Part shown: piece after piece, positions 46,226 to 54,980 of the stretch
How positions within the stretch are numbered: the stretch's first letter is position 1
Layout of the letters: every line of letters begins with the position of its first letter
Assembly: GCF_032121415.1 (NCBI RefSeq)
Contig: NZ_CP135079.1
Coordinates: forward strand, 2,480,001-2,544,000
Length of the DNA stretch: 64,000 nucleotides
Source of the DNA: Streptomyces parvus
GTDB taxonomy: Bacteria > Actinomycetota > Actinomycetes > Streptomycetales > Streptomycetaceae
Direction: 5' to 3'
Notes under the pieces: model-generated
What the model was told of the DNA's origin: nothing
Database searches by the model: none
What the model saw: the letters and a program-made list of their open reading frames with translations, nothing else
Made by a program: the position numbers and the translations under genes

Positions 46226-46834
46226 TCAGGTGTGCTGGAGGGCGGCCACCGCCGAGGCGGCCAGGTCGTCCAGGTAACCCTTGGGAAGCTCGCCCCGGAC
46301 GACGACGAGCCGCCAGTACAGCGGTCCGACGATCAGATCGAGCGCCCGGTCCGGATCGCTCCCCTCCGGCAGCTCCCCCCGGGCCACCGCCTCCCGCACG
46401 ACCACGGCGGCGACGCCCTGCTGCTGGTCGAGGAGGGCGGCCTTGATCGCCTCGGAGATCTCCGGATTGCGGGCCGCCTCGACCAGCAGGTCCGGGATGA
46501 CCTGCGAGGCGACCGGGTGGCGCAGGGCGTACGCGGCCAGCTCCAGGACGGCGCGCACGTCCCCGTACAGCGAACCGGTGGCCGGGGCGGGCATCCCCTG
46601 GGCGGCGACGGCCGCGACCAGGTCGAGGACGAGCGCCAGCTTGGACTTCCAGCGGCGGTAGACCGCGGTCTTGCCGACCCCCGCGCGCCGGGCGATGCCC
46701 TCGATGGACATCCGGGCGAACCCCACCGCGGCGAGCTCCTCGAAGACGGCGGCGCGGATGGCGTCGGTCACGTCCTCCCGCAGGACGGCGGCGCCCGCGG
46801 GGGCGCGGCGGCGGGTTCCCCGTTCGGTGGTCAT
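46226..46834 (-). CDS. TetR-family transcriptional regulator
   Basis: The protein has 202 residues from ATG 46834 (MTTERGTRRR); a start four codons upstream is possible. The N-terminal helix-turn-helix is clear at about residues 24-66 (VFEELAAVGFARMSIEGIARRAGVGKTAVYRRW). The ligand-binding part has the TetR_C look (SLYGDVRAVLELAAYALRHPVASQVIPDLL...YWRLVVVRGELP). It is divergent from the TagG-like permease gene. A perfect 11-bp inverted repeat lies between them, so it may repress the exporter genes and itself. The inducer is unknown. Confidence 0.88.
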   Translation of the reverse strand: MTTERGTRRRAPAGAAVLREDVTDAIRAAVFEELAAVGFARMSIEGIARRAGVGKTAVYRRWKSKLALVLDLVAAVAAQGMPAPATGSLYGDVRAVLELAAYALRHPVASQVIPDLLVEAARNPEISEAIKAALLDQQQGVAAVVVREAVARGELPEGSDPDRALDLIVGPLYWRLVVVRGELPKGYLDDLAASAVAALQHT

Positions 46835-46910
46835 GGCCCGCAGCATAGTCGGCCGCGACGAAACGGTTGCGTTGCGACGTGTAAGCGTCCTACTCTCGGC
46901 GTTACGACGA

Positions 46911-46950
46911 TACGGTCCCGTCCCAACGAGGGCGTCCCTACGGGACCGTA
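46911..46950. promoter_or_regulatory. Inverted repeat upstream of the TagG-like gene (candidate TetR operator)
   Basis: TACGGTCCCGT at 46911-46921 and its exact complement ACGGGACCGTA at 46940-46950 are 18 bp apart. They lie 40-79 bp upstream of the permease start and about 80 bp from the TetR start. The spacing is long for a single TetR site, so it could be two half-operators or a leader hairpin. Confidence 0.4.
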
Positions 46951-46989
46951 CCGTCCCCTCCCCCCATCGGCGTCGAAAGCGGTCGATCG

Positions 46990-47937
46990 TTGAGTCAGAC
47001 AGCAGCCCCGCCCCCGGTGACGGCTCCCTTCGAGGGCGCCCCGGCCACCGCCGTCCCCACCTACGCCCCCGGTGAGCTGGCGGCCCTGGCCGCCCGGCAC
47101 GGCCTGAAGGTCAGTGGCGCCCGGCCGTCCCTGCCCGCCTACATCCGGCAGCTCTGGGGGCGCCGGCACTTCATCACGGCGTTCGCGACGGCCAAGCTGA
47201 CGGCCCAGTACAGCCAGGCGAAGCTCGGCCAGATCTGGCAGATCATGACGCCGCTGCTGAACGCGACGGTCTACTACTTCATCTTCGGCGTCCTGATGAA
47301 CACCAAGCACGGGGTGGAGGACTTCGTCCCGTTCCTGGTCACCGGGGTCTTCATCTGGACGTTCACCAGCAGCTCGATCACCGCGGGCACCCGGGCGATC
47401 AGCGGCAACCTCGGCCTGGTGCGGGCCCTGCACTTCCCGCGCGCCTCGCTGCCGGTGGCGCTGGCGCTCCAGCAGCTCCAGCAACTGCTGTTCTCGCTGG
47501 GCGCGCTGACCCTGATCCTGCTGGCGTTCGGCCAGTACCCGCGTCCGACCTGGCTGCTGGCCGTCCCGGCGCTGGCGCTCCAGGCGCTGTTCAACACCGG
47601 CCTGTCGATGGCCATGGCCCGCCTGACGGCGAAGACCCCCGACATCGCCCAGCTGACCCCGTTCGTGCTGCGGACCTGGATGTACGCGTCCGGCGTGATG
47701 TGGAGCCTGGACCACCTGCTGGCCGGCGACCGGGTGCCGCGGGCGGTGCTGCTGGTGCTGGAGTACAACCCGGCGGCGCTCTTCATCAACCTCATGCGGC
47801 ACGCGCTCATCGACAGCTACACGTGGGAGCAGCTGCCGCATCTGGCCTGGGCGGCAGCGGCCGGCTGGGCGCTGCTGTGCGGGGTGGCGGGATTCGTGTA
47901 CTTCTGGAAGGCCGAGGAGACGTACGGACGTGGCTGA
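46990..47937 (+). CDS. TagG-like ABC-2 permease for wall-polymer export
   Basis: The protein has 315 residues from TTG 46990. A polar N-terminal 55 residues precede the ABC-2 domain: QLWGRRHFITAFATAKLTAQYSQAKLGQIWQIMTPLLNATVYYFIFGVLM is the usual entry of polysaccharide exporters, spread over residues 54-103. Six membrane segments follow, including PFVLRTWMYASGVMWSL. With its ATPase partner it moves lipid-linked teichoic-acid-type polymers across the membrane. Its stop overlaps the ATPase gene start by eight bases, so the two are coupled. It is divergent from a TetR gene. Confidence 0.92.
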   Translation: MSQTAAPPPVTAPFEGAPATAVPTYAPGELAALAARHGLKVSGARPSLPAYIRQLWGRRHFITAFATAKLTAQYSQAKLGQIWQIMTPLLNATVYYFIFGVLMNTKHGVEDFVPFLVTGVFIWTFTSSSITAGTRAISGNLGLVRALHFPRASLPVALALQQLQQLLFSLGALTLILLAFGQYPRPTWLLAVPALALQALFNTGLSMAMARLTAKTPDIAQLTPFVLRTWMYASGVMWSLDHLLAGDRVPRAVLLVLEYNPAALFINLMRHALIDSYTWEQLPHLAWAAAAGWALLCGVAGFVYFWKAEETYGRG

Positions 47938-48733
47938 CGACAGGAACACCCCCGGGGACCACCGCGTCCCGACGGTCGTCGTCGACGACGTCCACATCAC
48001 GTACACGGTCAACGGCGCGCGTACGGGCAGGGGAAGCGCGACCTCGGCGCTCAGCCGGCTCACCTCGCGCCGCCGCACCCCCGGCGCACGCCAGGTGCAC
48101 GCCGTGAAGGGGGTCAGCTTCGCGGCGTACAAGGGCGAGGCGATCGGCCTGATCGGCTCCAACGGCTCGGGCAAGTCGACCCTGCTCAAGGCGGTCGCGG
48201 GCCTGCTCCCGCCGACCCGGGGCAAGGTCCACACCCAGGGCCAGCCGTCGCTGCTCGGCGTGAACGCGGCGCTGATGGGCGACCTGACCGGCGAGCGCAA
48301 CGTGGTGCTGGGCGGGCTGGCGATGGGCATGACGCGCGAGCAGATCCGCGCACGCTACGACGAGATCGTCGCCTTCTCCGGCATCAACGAGAAGGGCGAC
48401 TTCATCACGCTGCCGATGCGGACGTACTCCTCGGGCATGGGGGCACGGCTGCGCTTCTCCATCGCGGCCGCCAAGAGCCACGACGTCCTCCTGATCGACG
48501 AAGCGCTGTCCACGGGCGACGCGAAGTTCCAGCGCCGCAGCAAGGACCGCATCAAGGAACTGCGCGCGGAGGCGGGCACGGTCTTCCTGGTCAGCCACAG
48601 CAACAAGTCGATCACCGAGACCTGCGACCGCGCGCTGTGGCTGGAGGCGGGCACCCTGAGAATGGACGGCCCGGCCAAGGAGGTGGTGAAGGCCTACGAG
48701 ACCTTCACCCGATCAAGCGCGTCCGGCGGTTGA
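47930..48733 (+). CDS. TagH-like ABC ATPase for wall-polymer export
   Basis: The protein has 267 residues from GTG 47930. Walker A is GSNGSGKSTLL (about residue 78). The signature region reads RTYSSGMGARLRFSIAAA, the form typical of TagH/KpsT/Wzt-type polysaccharide exporters. Walker B is VLLIDEALSTGD and the H-loop VSHS. It lacks a long C-terminal carbohydrate-binding domain, so it is of the KpsT/TagH rather than the Wzt kind. The last codons lie inside a Streptomyces intergenic-type repeat (48713-48736). The pair exports the product of the preceding glycosyl- and phosphotransferases. Confidence 0.93.
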   Translation: MADDRNTPGDHRVPTVVVDDVHITYTVNGARTGRGSATSALSRLTSRRRTPGARQVHAVKGVSFAAYKGEAIGLIGSNGSGKSTLLKAVAGLLPPTRGKVHTQGQPSLLGVNAALMGDLTGERNVVLGGLAMGMTREQIRARYDEIVAFSGINEKGDFITLPMRTYSSGMGARLRFSIAAAKSHDVLLIDEALSTGDAKFQRRSKDRIKELRAEAGTVFLVSHSNKSITETCDRALWLEAGTLRMDGPAKEVVKAYETFTRSSASGG

Positions 48734-48736
48734 GGA
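48713..48736. repeat. REP-like palindromic repeat, copy 1
   Basis: A TCAAGC...CGTCCGG...TTGAGGAC unit overlaps the last codons and stop of the TagH-like gene. Related copies lie at 54843-54867 and 54911-54931. It has the arms of a short hairpin (TCAAGC against a CGCTTGA-like end; this copy has mismatches). Confidence 0.55.
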
Positions 48737-48751
48737 CACACCCCCCACGCC

Positions 48752-48784
48752 GAGGGGCCGACACCCACCAGGTGCCGGCCCCTC
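48752..48784. terminator. Bidirectional terminator between the exporter operon and gdh
   Basis: There are 13-bp arms (GAGGGGCCGACAC and GTGCCGGCCCCTC) with one mismatch, about 20 bp after the TagH-like gene and 17 bp after the convergent glutamate dehydrogenase gene. Confidence 0.7.
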
Positions 48785-48800
48785 GGACGTACAACGACCC

Positions 48801-51800
48801 CTACGCGTGCGTACGCAACAACGTCCGCATCGTCCGCATGGCCACCGACAGGTTCGCCAGGTCAAACGCGTCCGACCCCTGGATCTCCTCCAGCGTCGAG
48901 CGCGACCGGGCCAGGATCGCCGCGTTCTTCTCCTCCCACGCCCGGAACCGCTCCTCCGGCGTGGAGGACCCGTTCCCCACGCTCAGGACGTCCGACGTGA
49001 GCGCGGCGTGCGCCGCGTACAGGTCCTCGCGGATCGAGGCGCGGGCCATGGACTGCCAGCGGTCGGCCCGCGGCAGCTCGATGATCCGGTCCATCAGCTG
49101 CGTGATCCGCAGCCGGTCCGCGAGGTCGTAGTAGACCTCGGCGACCTCCAGCGGCTCCTTGCCCGTGCGGTCGGCGATGGCCACGATGTCCAGCGCCGGG
49201 AAGGCGGAGGAGAACCCGGCCACCCGGACCGCCAGCTCGTCCGGCACGCCCGCGGCCGTCAGCTCGTCCAGGATCGAGTGGTACCAGTCCAGGTCGGCGC
49301 CCCGGACCAGCTTGGGCAGTTCGTTCCAGACCTGCTCGACCCCGTCCCGGAACAGGTCGATGGTCTCCGCGATGGCGACGGGCTGCGGCCGGTTGCCCAG
49401 CAGCCAGCGCGAACCCCGCTCGACCAGCCGCCGCGAGTGCAGCCGGATCCGGGTCTGGACGTCGGCGGTGACCTTGTTGTCGAGCGCCTCGACCGCGTCC
49501 CACACCTGCGACAGCCCGAAGATCTCGCGGGCGGTGAACTGGGCCCGGACGATCTCCTCGATCGACGCCCCGGTCTCCTCCCGCAGCCGGTGCAGGAAGG
49601 TCGAACCGGCGGTGTTCACCGTGTCGTTGACCAGGACCGTCGTGATGATCTCGCGCCGCAGCGCGTGTCCGTCGACCGCCTCGGGGAACCGCTCGCGCAG
49701 CGCGCTCGGGAAGTAGGCGTGCACCAGCTTCTGCAGGTGCGGGTCGTCCGGCAGGACGGTGGAGATCAGCTCGTCCGCCGTCGTGATCTTCGTGTAGGCG
49801 AGCAGGACGGCCAGCTCGGGCTGGCTGAGCCCCTTCTCGTTGCTGAGCAGCTCCCGGATGTGCCGGTCGGCGGGCAGGAACTCCAGGGCCCGGTCCAGCG
49901 CGCCGTCGCGCTCCAGCCGGCGCATGAAGCGCTGCTGGGCGTGGAGCAGCGAGGGCGCCTGCGCGGAGGCGTTGGAGAGGGCGACGTTCTGCGCGTAGTT
50001 GTTGCGCAGGACGAGCGCGCCGACCTCGTCGGTCATGTCGGCGAGCAGCTTGTTGCGCTGCTTGACGGTCATGTCGCCGTCCCGGACCAGCCCGTTGAGC
50101 AGGATCTTGATGTTCACCTCGTGGTCGGAGGTGTCCACACCGGCGCTGTTGTCGATCGCGTCGGTGTTGATCCGGCCGCCGTTGCGGGCGAACTCGATCC
50201 GGCCGAGCTGGGTGGCGCCGAGGTTGCCGCCCTCGCCGACGACCTTGGCCCGCAGGTCCTCGCCGTTGACGCGGATGGCGTCGTTGGCCTTGTCGCCGAC
50301 GTCGGCGTTCGATTCGGAGACGGCCTTGATGTACGTGCCGATGCCGCCGTTCCACACCAGGTCGACGGGGGCCTTGAGGATCGTCTGCATCAGGTCGGCG
50401 GGCGTCATCTTGGTCACCGACGCGTCGATGCCGAGCGCCTCGCGGATGTGCGCGTTGAGCGGGATCGACTTGGCGCTGCGCGGGTGGATGCCGCCGCCCG
50501 CCGAGAGCAGGTCGGTGTTGTAGTCGGCCCAGGAGCTGCGCGGCAGGTCGAACAGGCGGCGCCGCTCGGCGTACGAGGGGGCGGCCTCCGGGTTCGGGTC
50601 GATGAAGATGTGCCGGTGGTCGAAGGCGGCGACCAGGCGGATGTGCTCGGAGAGCAGCATGCCGTTGCCGAAGACGTCACCCGACATGTCGCCGACGCCG
50701 ACGACGGTGAAGTCCTCGGTCTGGGTGTCGTGGCCCAGCTCCCGGAAGTGCCGCTTGACGGACTCCCAGGCGCCCCGGGCGGTGATGCCCATGCCCTTGT
50801 GGTCGTAGCCGGCCGAACCGCCGGAGGCGAACGCGTCGCCGAGCCAGAAGTTGTACGCGACGGCGACCTCGTTGGCGATGTCGGAGAAGCTCGCGGTGCC
50901 CTTGTCGGCGGCGACGACGAGGTAGGTGTCGTCCTCGTCGTGGCGGACGACGTCGGTGGGCGGCACGACCTCGCCGGCCACCATGTTGTCGGTGATGTCG
51001 AGCAGCGCGGAGATGAACGTGCGGTAGGCGGCGATGCCCTCGGCCATCCAGGCGTCGCGGTCCACGGACGGATCCGGGAGCTGCTTGGCGACGAAGCCGC
51101 CCTTGGCGCCGACGGGCACGATGACGGTGTTCTTCACCATCTGCGCCTTGACCAGGCCGAGGATCTCCGTACGGAAGTCCTCTCGCCGGTCCGACCAGCG
51201 CAGCCCACCGCGGGCGACCTTTCCGAAGCGCAGGTGGACGCCCTCCACGCGCGGCGAGTAGACCCAGATCTCGAACGCCGGCCGGGGCGCGGGCAGGTCC
51301 GGGATGGCCTGCGGGTCGAACTTCATCGAGACGTAGGAGTGCGGCGTGCCGTCCTCCGTGTGCTGGAAGAAGTTGGTCCGCAGGGTGGCCTTGATGACGG
51401 TGAGGAAGGACCGCAGGATCCGGTCCTCGTCGAGCGAGGCGACCTGGTCCAGGGCCCCGTCCAGCTCCTCCAGGAGCCCGTCGGTCAGCTCGGTGCCGGC
51501 GCTCTGGCGGCCGGGCGACATGCGGGCCTCGAAGAGCGAGACGAGCAGCCGGGTGGTGTGGACGTTGTTGCGGAGCGTGGACTCCATGTAGTCCTGGCTG
51601 AAGGGAGAACCGGCCTGCCGCAGGTACTTCGCGTAGGCGCGGAGCACCATGGCCTGGCGCCAGTTCAGCCCGGCGCCGAGGACCAGCGCGTTGAAGCCGT
51701 CGTTCTCCGCCTCGCCCTTCCAGACGGCGGCGAAGGCCTCCTGGAAGCGGGCGCGGGCGTCGTCGGCGAGGTAGCCGCCGTTGCCGTTGGCCAGGGGCAT

Positions 51801-53807
51801 CCGCAGCCCGAAGTCGTAGATCCACGCGTGGGTGCGGTCCGCGCAGCGCAGCTCGTACGGCCGCTCGTCGACGACCTCGACACCCAGTTGCTGGAGGGCC
51901 GGGAGGACGGCGGAGAGGGAGACCTGCTCGCCGGTCCGGTAGATCTTGAAGCGGCGCTCGCCGGGGCCCGCGCCGACGGGCTCGTACAGGCTGAGGGCGA
52001 AGTCCTTCTCACCCTCCCGGAGGGTTTCGAGGTGGACCAGGTCGGAGACGGCGGCGCGCGGCGAGTGGTCGGCCTTGTAGCCCTCGGGGAACGAGTGGCC
52101 GTACTGGCGCTGGAGTTCGGCGCCTCGTTCCTCGCCCAGCTCGGCGGTGAGCGCCTCCTGGAAACCGTCGGCCCAGGAGCGGGCGGCCTCGACGAGGCGC
52201 GCCTCGATGCGGTCGGCGTCGGCGTCGGTGAGATGCGGCAGTTCGGTGCCGGCGGGGACCCGGATGACGAAGTGCAGCCGGGAGAGGATCGACTCGGTGT
52301 TCCAGGCGGTGAAGTCGACGCTGGTGCCGCCGAGCTCCTCCTTGAGGATGTCGATCAGCCGCAGGCGCACGCCGGTGGTGTAGCGGTCGCGCGGGAGGTA
52401 GACGATCGCGGAGTAGTAGCGCCCGTACTCGTCCTGACGCAGGTAGAGCCGCAGCCGGCGGCGCTCCTGGAGGTAGAGGACGGAGGTCACGACGGAGCGG
52501 AGCTGGTCGACGGGCGTCTGGAACAGCTCGTCGCGCGGGTAGGTCTCCAGGATCTGGAGCAGGTCGCGCCCGTCGTGGCTGTTGTACGAGAAGCCGGCGC
52601 CCTCGACGACCTCGGCGACCTTGCGGCGGATGACGGGCACCCGGCGCACGGACTCGGTGTAGGCGGCGGACGAGAAGAGGCCGAGGAAGCGCCGCTCGCC
52701 GACGACGTTGCCCTTGGCGTCGAACTTCTTCACGCCGACGTAGTCGAGGTAGCTGGGGCGGTGCACGGTGGCCCGGCTGTTGGCCTTCGTCAGGACGAGG
52801 AGCTTGTGCTCGCGGGCCTTGGCGCGGACGTCGGCGGGCAGCCGGTCGAAGGACGGGCTGACGGGGTGGGCCTCGTCCTCGCTGTGCTGCGGGTCGGAGC
52901 GCAGGATGCCGAGCCCGGTGCCGGGGACGGCGGCGAGCGCGTCGCTGTCCTTCAGCTCGTACTCGCGGTAGCCGAGGAAGGTGAAGTGGTCGGCGGCCAG
53001 CCAGCGCAGCAGCTCGCGGGCCTCCTCGACCTCCTCGTCGGCGAGGTCGTCGAGCGGCTCGTCCGGCAGGTCGTCGGCGATCCGGAGGGCGGCGTCGCGC
53101 ATCTTCCCCCAGTCCTCGACGGTCTCCCGTACGTCGGACAGGACGCGCAGCAGGTCGGTGGTGATCTGCTGGAGGTCGGCGCGGTCGGTCTCGCGGTCGA
53201 TCTCGACGTGGATCCAGGACTCGACGAGCGCGTCGTGCGGCAGCTCGGCCTTGGCGTCCTTGGACTTCTTCCGGTCCTGGGTGGCCTTCGGGATGCCCGG
53301 ACCGCCGGAGAGGACCTCGATGAGCTTGCCGGTGACATCGCGGCGGACGGTGACCTGCGGGTGGATCACCAGGTGGATGCCGCGGTCCTGCCGGGACAGC
53401 TCGTTGGTGACGGAGTCCACGAGGAAGGGCATGTCGTCGGTGACGACCTCGACGACGGAGTGGCTGCAGGCCCAGCCGTTCTCCTCGACGGTCGGGGTGT
53501 GCACCCGGACGTTCGCGGTGCCCTGGGGTCGGTTCTCGGCCAGCCGGTAGTGCGAGGCGGCTGCGCCGAAGATGTCGACCGGGTCACGGCCGCTGAGGTC
53601 TTCCGGAGCCGTATGCAGGTAGTAGCGCTGGAGGTAGGCGAGCACCGTGTCCTGACCGGCGGAGGCGCCCGCGTCGGCCCCGGCGCCGGAGACCCGCGCC
53701 CGGGGGGCACCTCCCGGGCCACCGACACCACCGCCCGGACCGTTGTCAGCTACCTTGGCGGCCCCTGCGAGCAGCTCGGCCTTGGCTTCGTCCAGCTTGG
53801 TCTGCAT
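48801..53807 (-). CDS. gdh: NAD-specific glutamate dehydrogenase, 180-kDa class
   Basis: The protein has 1668 residues from ATG 53807 with GAGGAC upstream. This length defines the large NAD-GDH class first described in Streptomyces. The N-terminal half is regulatory, with ACT-like segments. The catalytic core lies at about residues 770-1220: GGLRWSDRREDFRTE, LVKAQMVKNTVIVPVGAKGG (catalytic lysine region), GVGDMSGDVFGNGML (dinucleotide-binding region) and NLGATQLGRIEFARNGG. The C-terminal 400 residues are helical. It interconverts glutamate with 2-oxoglutarate and ammonium using NAD, mainly for glutamate breakdown. It stands alone as a transcription unit between terminator and promoter gap. 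Long antisense frames across it are composition artefacts. Confidence 0.96.
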   Translation of the reverse strand: MQTKLDEAKAELLAGAAKVADNGPGGGVGGPGGAPRARVSGAGADAGASAGQDTVLAYLQRYYLHTAPEDLSGRDPVDIFGAAASHYRLAENRPQGTANVRVHTPTVEENGWACSHSVVEVVTDDMPFLVDSVTNELSRQDRGIHLVIHPQVTVRRDVTGKLIEVLSGGPGIPKATQDRKKSKDAKAELPHDALVESWIHVEIDRETDRADLQQITTDLLRVLSDVRETVEDWGKMRDAALRIADDLPDEPLDDLADEEVEEARELLRWLAADHFTFLGYREYELKDSDALAAVPGTGLGILRSDPQHSEDEAHPVSPSFDRLPADVRAKAREHKLLVLTKANSRATVHRPSYLDYVGVKKFDAKGNVVGERRFLGLFSSAAYTESVRRVPVIRRKVAEVVEGAGFSYNSHDGRDLLQILETYPRDELFQTPVDQLRSVVTSVLYLQERRRLRLYLRQDEYGRYYSAIVYLPRDRYTTGVRLRLIDILKEELGGTSVDFTAWNTESILSRLHFVIRVPAGTELPHLTDADADRIEARLVEAARSWADGFQEALTAELGEERGAELQRQYGHSFPEGYKADHSPRAAVSDLVHLETLREGEKDFALSLYEPVGAGPGERRFKIYRTGEQVSLSAVLPALQQLGVEVVDERPYELRCADRTHAWIYDFGLRMPLANGNGGYLADDARARFQEAFAAVWKGEAENDGFNALVLGAGLNWRQAMVLRAYAKYLRQAGSPFSQDYMESTLRNNVHTTRLLVSLFEARMSPGRQSAGTELTDGLLEELDGALDQVASLDEDRILRSFLTVIKATLRTNFFQHTEDGTPHSYVSMKFDPQAIPDLPAPRPAFEIWVYSPRVEGVHLRFGKVARGGLRWSDRREDFRTEILGLVKAQMVKNTVIVPVGAKGGFVAKQLPDPSVDRDAWMAEGIAAYRTFISALLDITDNMVAGEVVPPTDVVRHDEDDTYLVVAADKGTASFSDIANEVAVAYNFWLGDAFASGGSAGYDHKGMGITARGAWESVKRHFRELGHDTQTEDFTVVGVGDMSGDVFGNGMLLSEHIRLVAAFDHRHIFIDPNPEAAPSYAERRRLFDLPRSSWADYNTDLLSAGGGIHPRSAKSIPLNAHIREALGIDASVTKMTPADLMQTILKAPVDLVWNGGIGTYIKAVSESNADVGDKANDAIRVNGEDLRAKVVGEGGNLGATQLGRIEFARNGGRINTDAIDNSAGVDTSDHEVNIKILLNGLVRDGDMTVKQRNKLLADMTDEVGALVLRNNYAQNVALSNASAQAPSLLHAQQRFMRRLERDGALDRALEFLPADRHIRELLSNEKGLSQPELAVLLAYTKITTADELISTVLPDDPHLQKLVHAYFPSALRERFPEAVDGHALRREIITTVLVNDTVNTAGSTFLHRLREETGASIEEIVRAQFTAREIFGLSQVWDAVEALDNKVTADVQTRIRLHSRRLVERGSRWLLGNRPQPVAIAETIDLFRDGVEQVWNELPKLVRGADLDWYHSILDELTAAGVPDELAVRVAGFSSAFPALDIVAIADRTGKEPLEVAEVYYDLADRLRITQLMDRIIELPRADRWQSMARASIREDLYAAHAALTSDVLSVGNGSSTPEERFRAWEEKNAAILARSRSTLEEIQGSDAFDLANLSVAMRTMRTLLRTHA

Positions 53808-54253
53808 GTCCTCTGGCTCCTGTCGCGCGCCGTTGCGTGACGTAGGTGAGAAAAGCGACGTACCGCCACGACGCGGGGTTTCCGGTCTGGGTCGACGCTA
53901 TGCCGCTTCGAGAGTTCCCCGGGACCACATGGGCCATTCTTGACGGCCGGTCCGGAGTCGGGAGATCGCGGATCGCCCGGGTGCTGTGGCACTCCGGGCG
54001 GCGGCCGGGGGCTTCGCTGCCCCCGAGGCGTATCGCGCTGATCACGGCACCAGGCTATCTCTCCCGCACCCCACTGCGTCATGAGCTGCTTGTGTACAAA
54101 AGAACCCCCCGAACTTTGACACTCTGGACAGTGCGCCGCGCCGCCTTGGCGAACTCCCGGAAGCGGGGCAACCTGTCCCTAGAGTCCCGAAACAGGCCAC
54201 CGGCAGACCGCGAGCCGACCCGCCGTGGGCCGATCGCCCCCGAGGAGTCCGCC
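53808..54253. other. Intergenic region gdh / DJ-1-family gene
   Basis: There is no convincing gene in these 446 bp between divergent genes. It should contain both promoters. A TTGACA hexamer is at 54116-54121 on the plus strand, but no -10 fits at 16-18 bp. A TAGAGT at 54180-54185 could be a -10 with a poor -35. The patch near 54090-54115 (TTGTGTACAAAAGAAC) is AT-rich with a TGTACA palindrome. Confidence 0.45.
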
Positions 54254-54811
54254 ATGCCGCAGAAGATCCTCATCGTCACCGGCGACGCCGCCGAGTCGCT
54301 CGAAGTCCTCTACCCGTACCAGCGGCTGCTGGAGGAGGGGTACGAGGTCGACATCGCGGCCCCCGAGCGCAAGACGCTCCGCTTCGTGGTCCATGACTTC
54401 GAGCCCGGTTTCGACACGTACACGGAGAAGCCCGGCTACACCTGGCCCGCCGACCTGTCCTTCTCCGAGGTCGACCCCGGGGCCTACGTCGCCCTGGTCA
54501 TCCCCGGCGGCCGGGCCCCCGAATACCTCCGCAACAACGCCGAACTGCGGAAGATCGTCGGCGCCTTCTTCTCCGCGGACCGCCCGGTGGCCCAGATCTG
54601 CCACGGCCCCCTGATCACCGCCGCCACCGGCAACCTCAGCGGCCGCACCGTCACGGCGTACCCGGCCCTGGAACCGGACATGCAGGGCGCGGGTGCGACG
54701 TTCCAGGACACGGAGGCGGTGGTGGACGGCCCACTGGTCTCGTCGAGAGCCTGGCCGGACCACGCGGCATGGATGCGAGAGTTCCTGAGGGTCCTGAAAT
54801 CAACCCCGTAG
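54254..54811 (+). CDS. DJ-1/PfpI family protein
   Basis: The protein has 185 residues from ATG 54254 with GAGGAG upstream. It has a flavodoxin-like sandwich: KILIVTGDAAESLEVLYPYQRLLEEGYEVDIAAP, then ALVIPGGRAPEYLR (with the family's Glu) and the nucleophile elbow AQICHGPLITAA, whose Cys-His pair is the reactive site. Family members act as proteases, deglycases/glyoxalases or stress chaperones. The exact activity cannot be decided, but the AQICHGP form is that of the PfpI/YhbO group. It is followed by a repeat-rich gap and a convergent HAD gene. Confidence 0.9.
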   Translation: MPQKILIVTGDAAESLEVLYPYQRLLEEGYEVDIAAPERKTLRFVVHDFEPGFDTYTEKPGYTWPADLSFSEVDPGAYVALVIPGGRAPEYLRNNAELRKIVGAFFSADRPVAQICHGPLITAATGNLSGRTVTAYPALEPDMQGAGATFQDTEAVVDGPLVSSRAWPDHAAWMREFLRVLKSTP

Positions 54812-54842
54812 GACGCCCCTCCAAGCCGGCCCGGTCACCCTC

Positions 54843-54867
54843 TCAAGCCCGTCCGGGGCTTCAGGAC
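54843..54867. repeat. REP-like palindromic repeat, copy 2
   Basis: A TCAAGCCCGTCCGG...GGCTTCAGGAC unit lies 32 bp after the DJ-1-family stop, with the same core CCGTCCGG as the other two copies. Confidence 0.55.
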
Positions 54868-54910
54868 GTCTTTCGGCTCAGCCACACCCCGGCCCGCAGG
54901 CACATTCCCA

Positions 54911-54931
54911 GCCCGTCCGGCGCTTGAGGAC
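54911..54931. repeat. REP-like palindromic repeat, copy 3
   Basis: A GCCCGTCCGGCGCTTGAGGA-type unit is followed by a second GC hairpin (CGGGGC...GCCCCG, to about 54952). The gap between the convergent DJ-1 and HAD genes is thus filled with hairpins that can act as a two-way terminator. Confidence 0.6.
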
Positions 54932-54980
54932 CGGGGCCCGGGGCAGCGCCCCGAAACCCGCCCCACCGCGCCGGAACCCG

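Noticed and set aside
48807..53840. Very long open frame on the plus strand antisense to gdh
   Set aside because: Its composition (Val/Gly/Asp/Arg-rich, no motif) is the mirror of a GC-rich gene. The minus strand encodes a complete glutamate dehydrogenase with catalytic motifs.
54116..54185. Promoter for the DJ-1-family gene from TTGACA and TAGAGT
   Set aside because: The two hexamers are 58 bp apart and neither has a matching partner at 16-18 bp, so no promoter is claimed.
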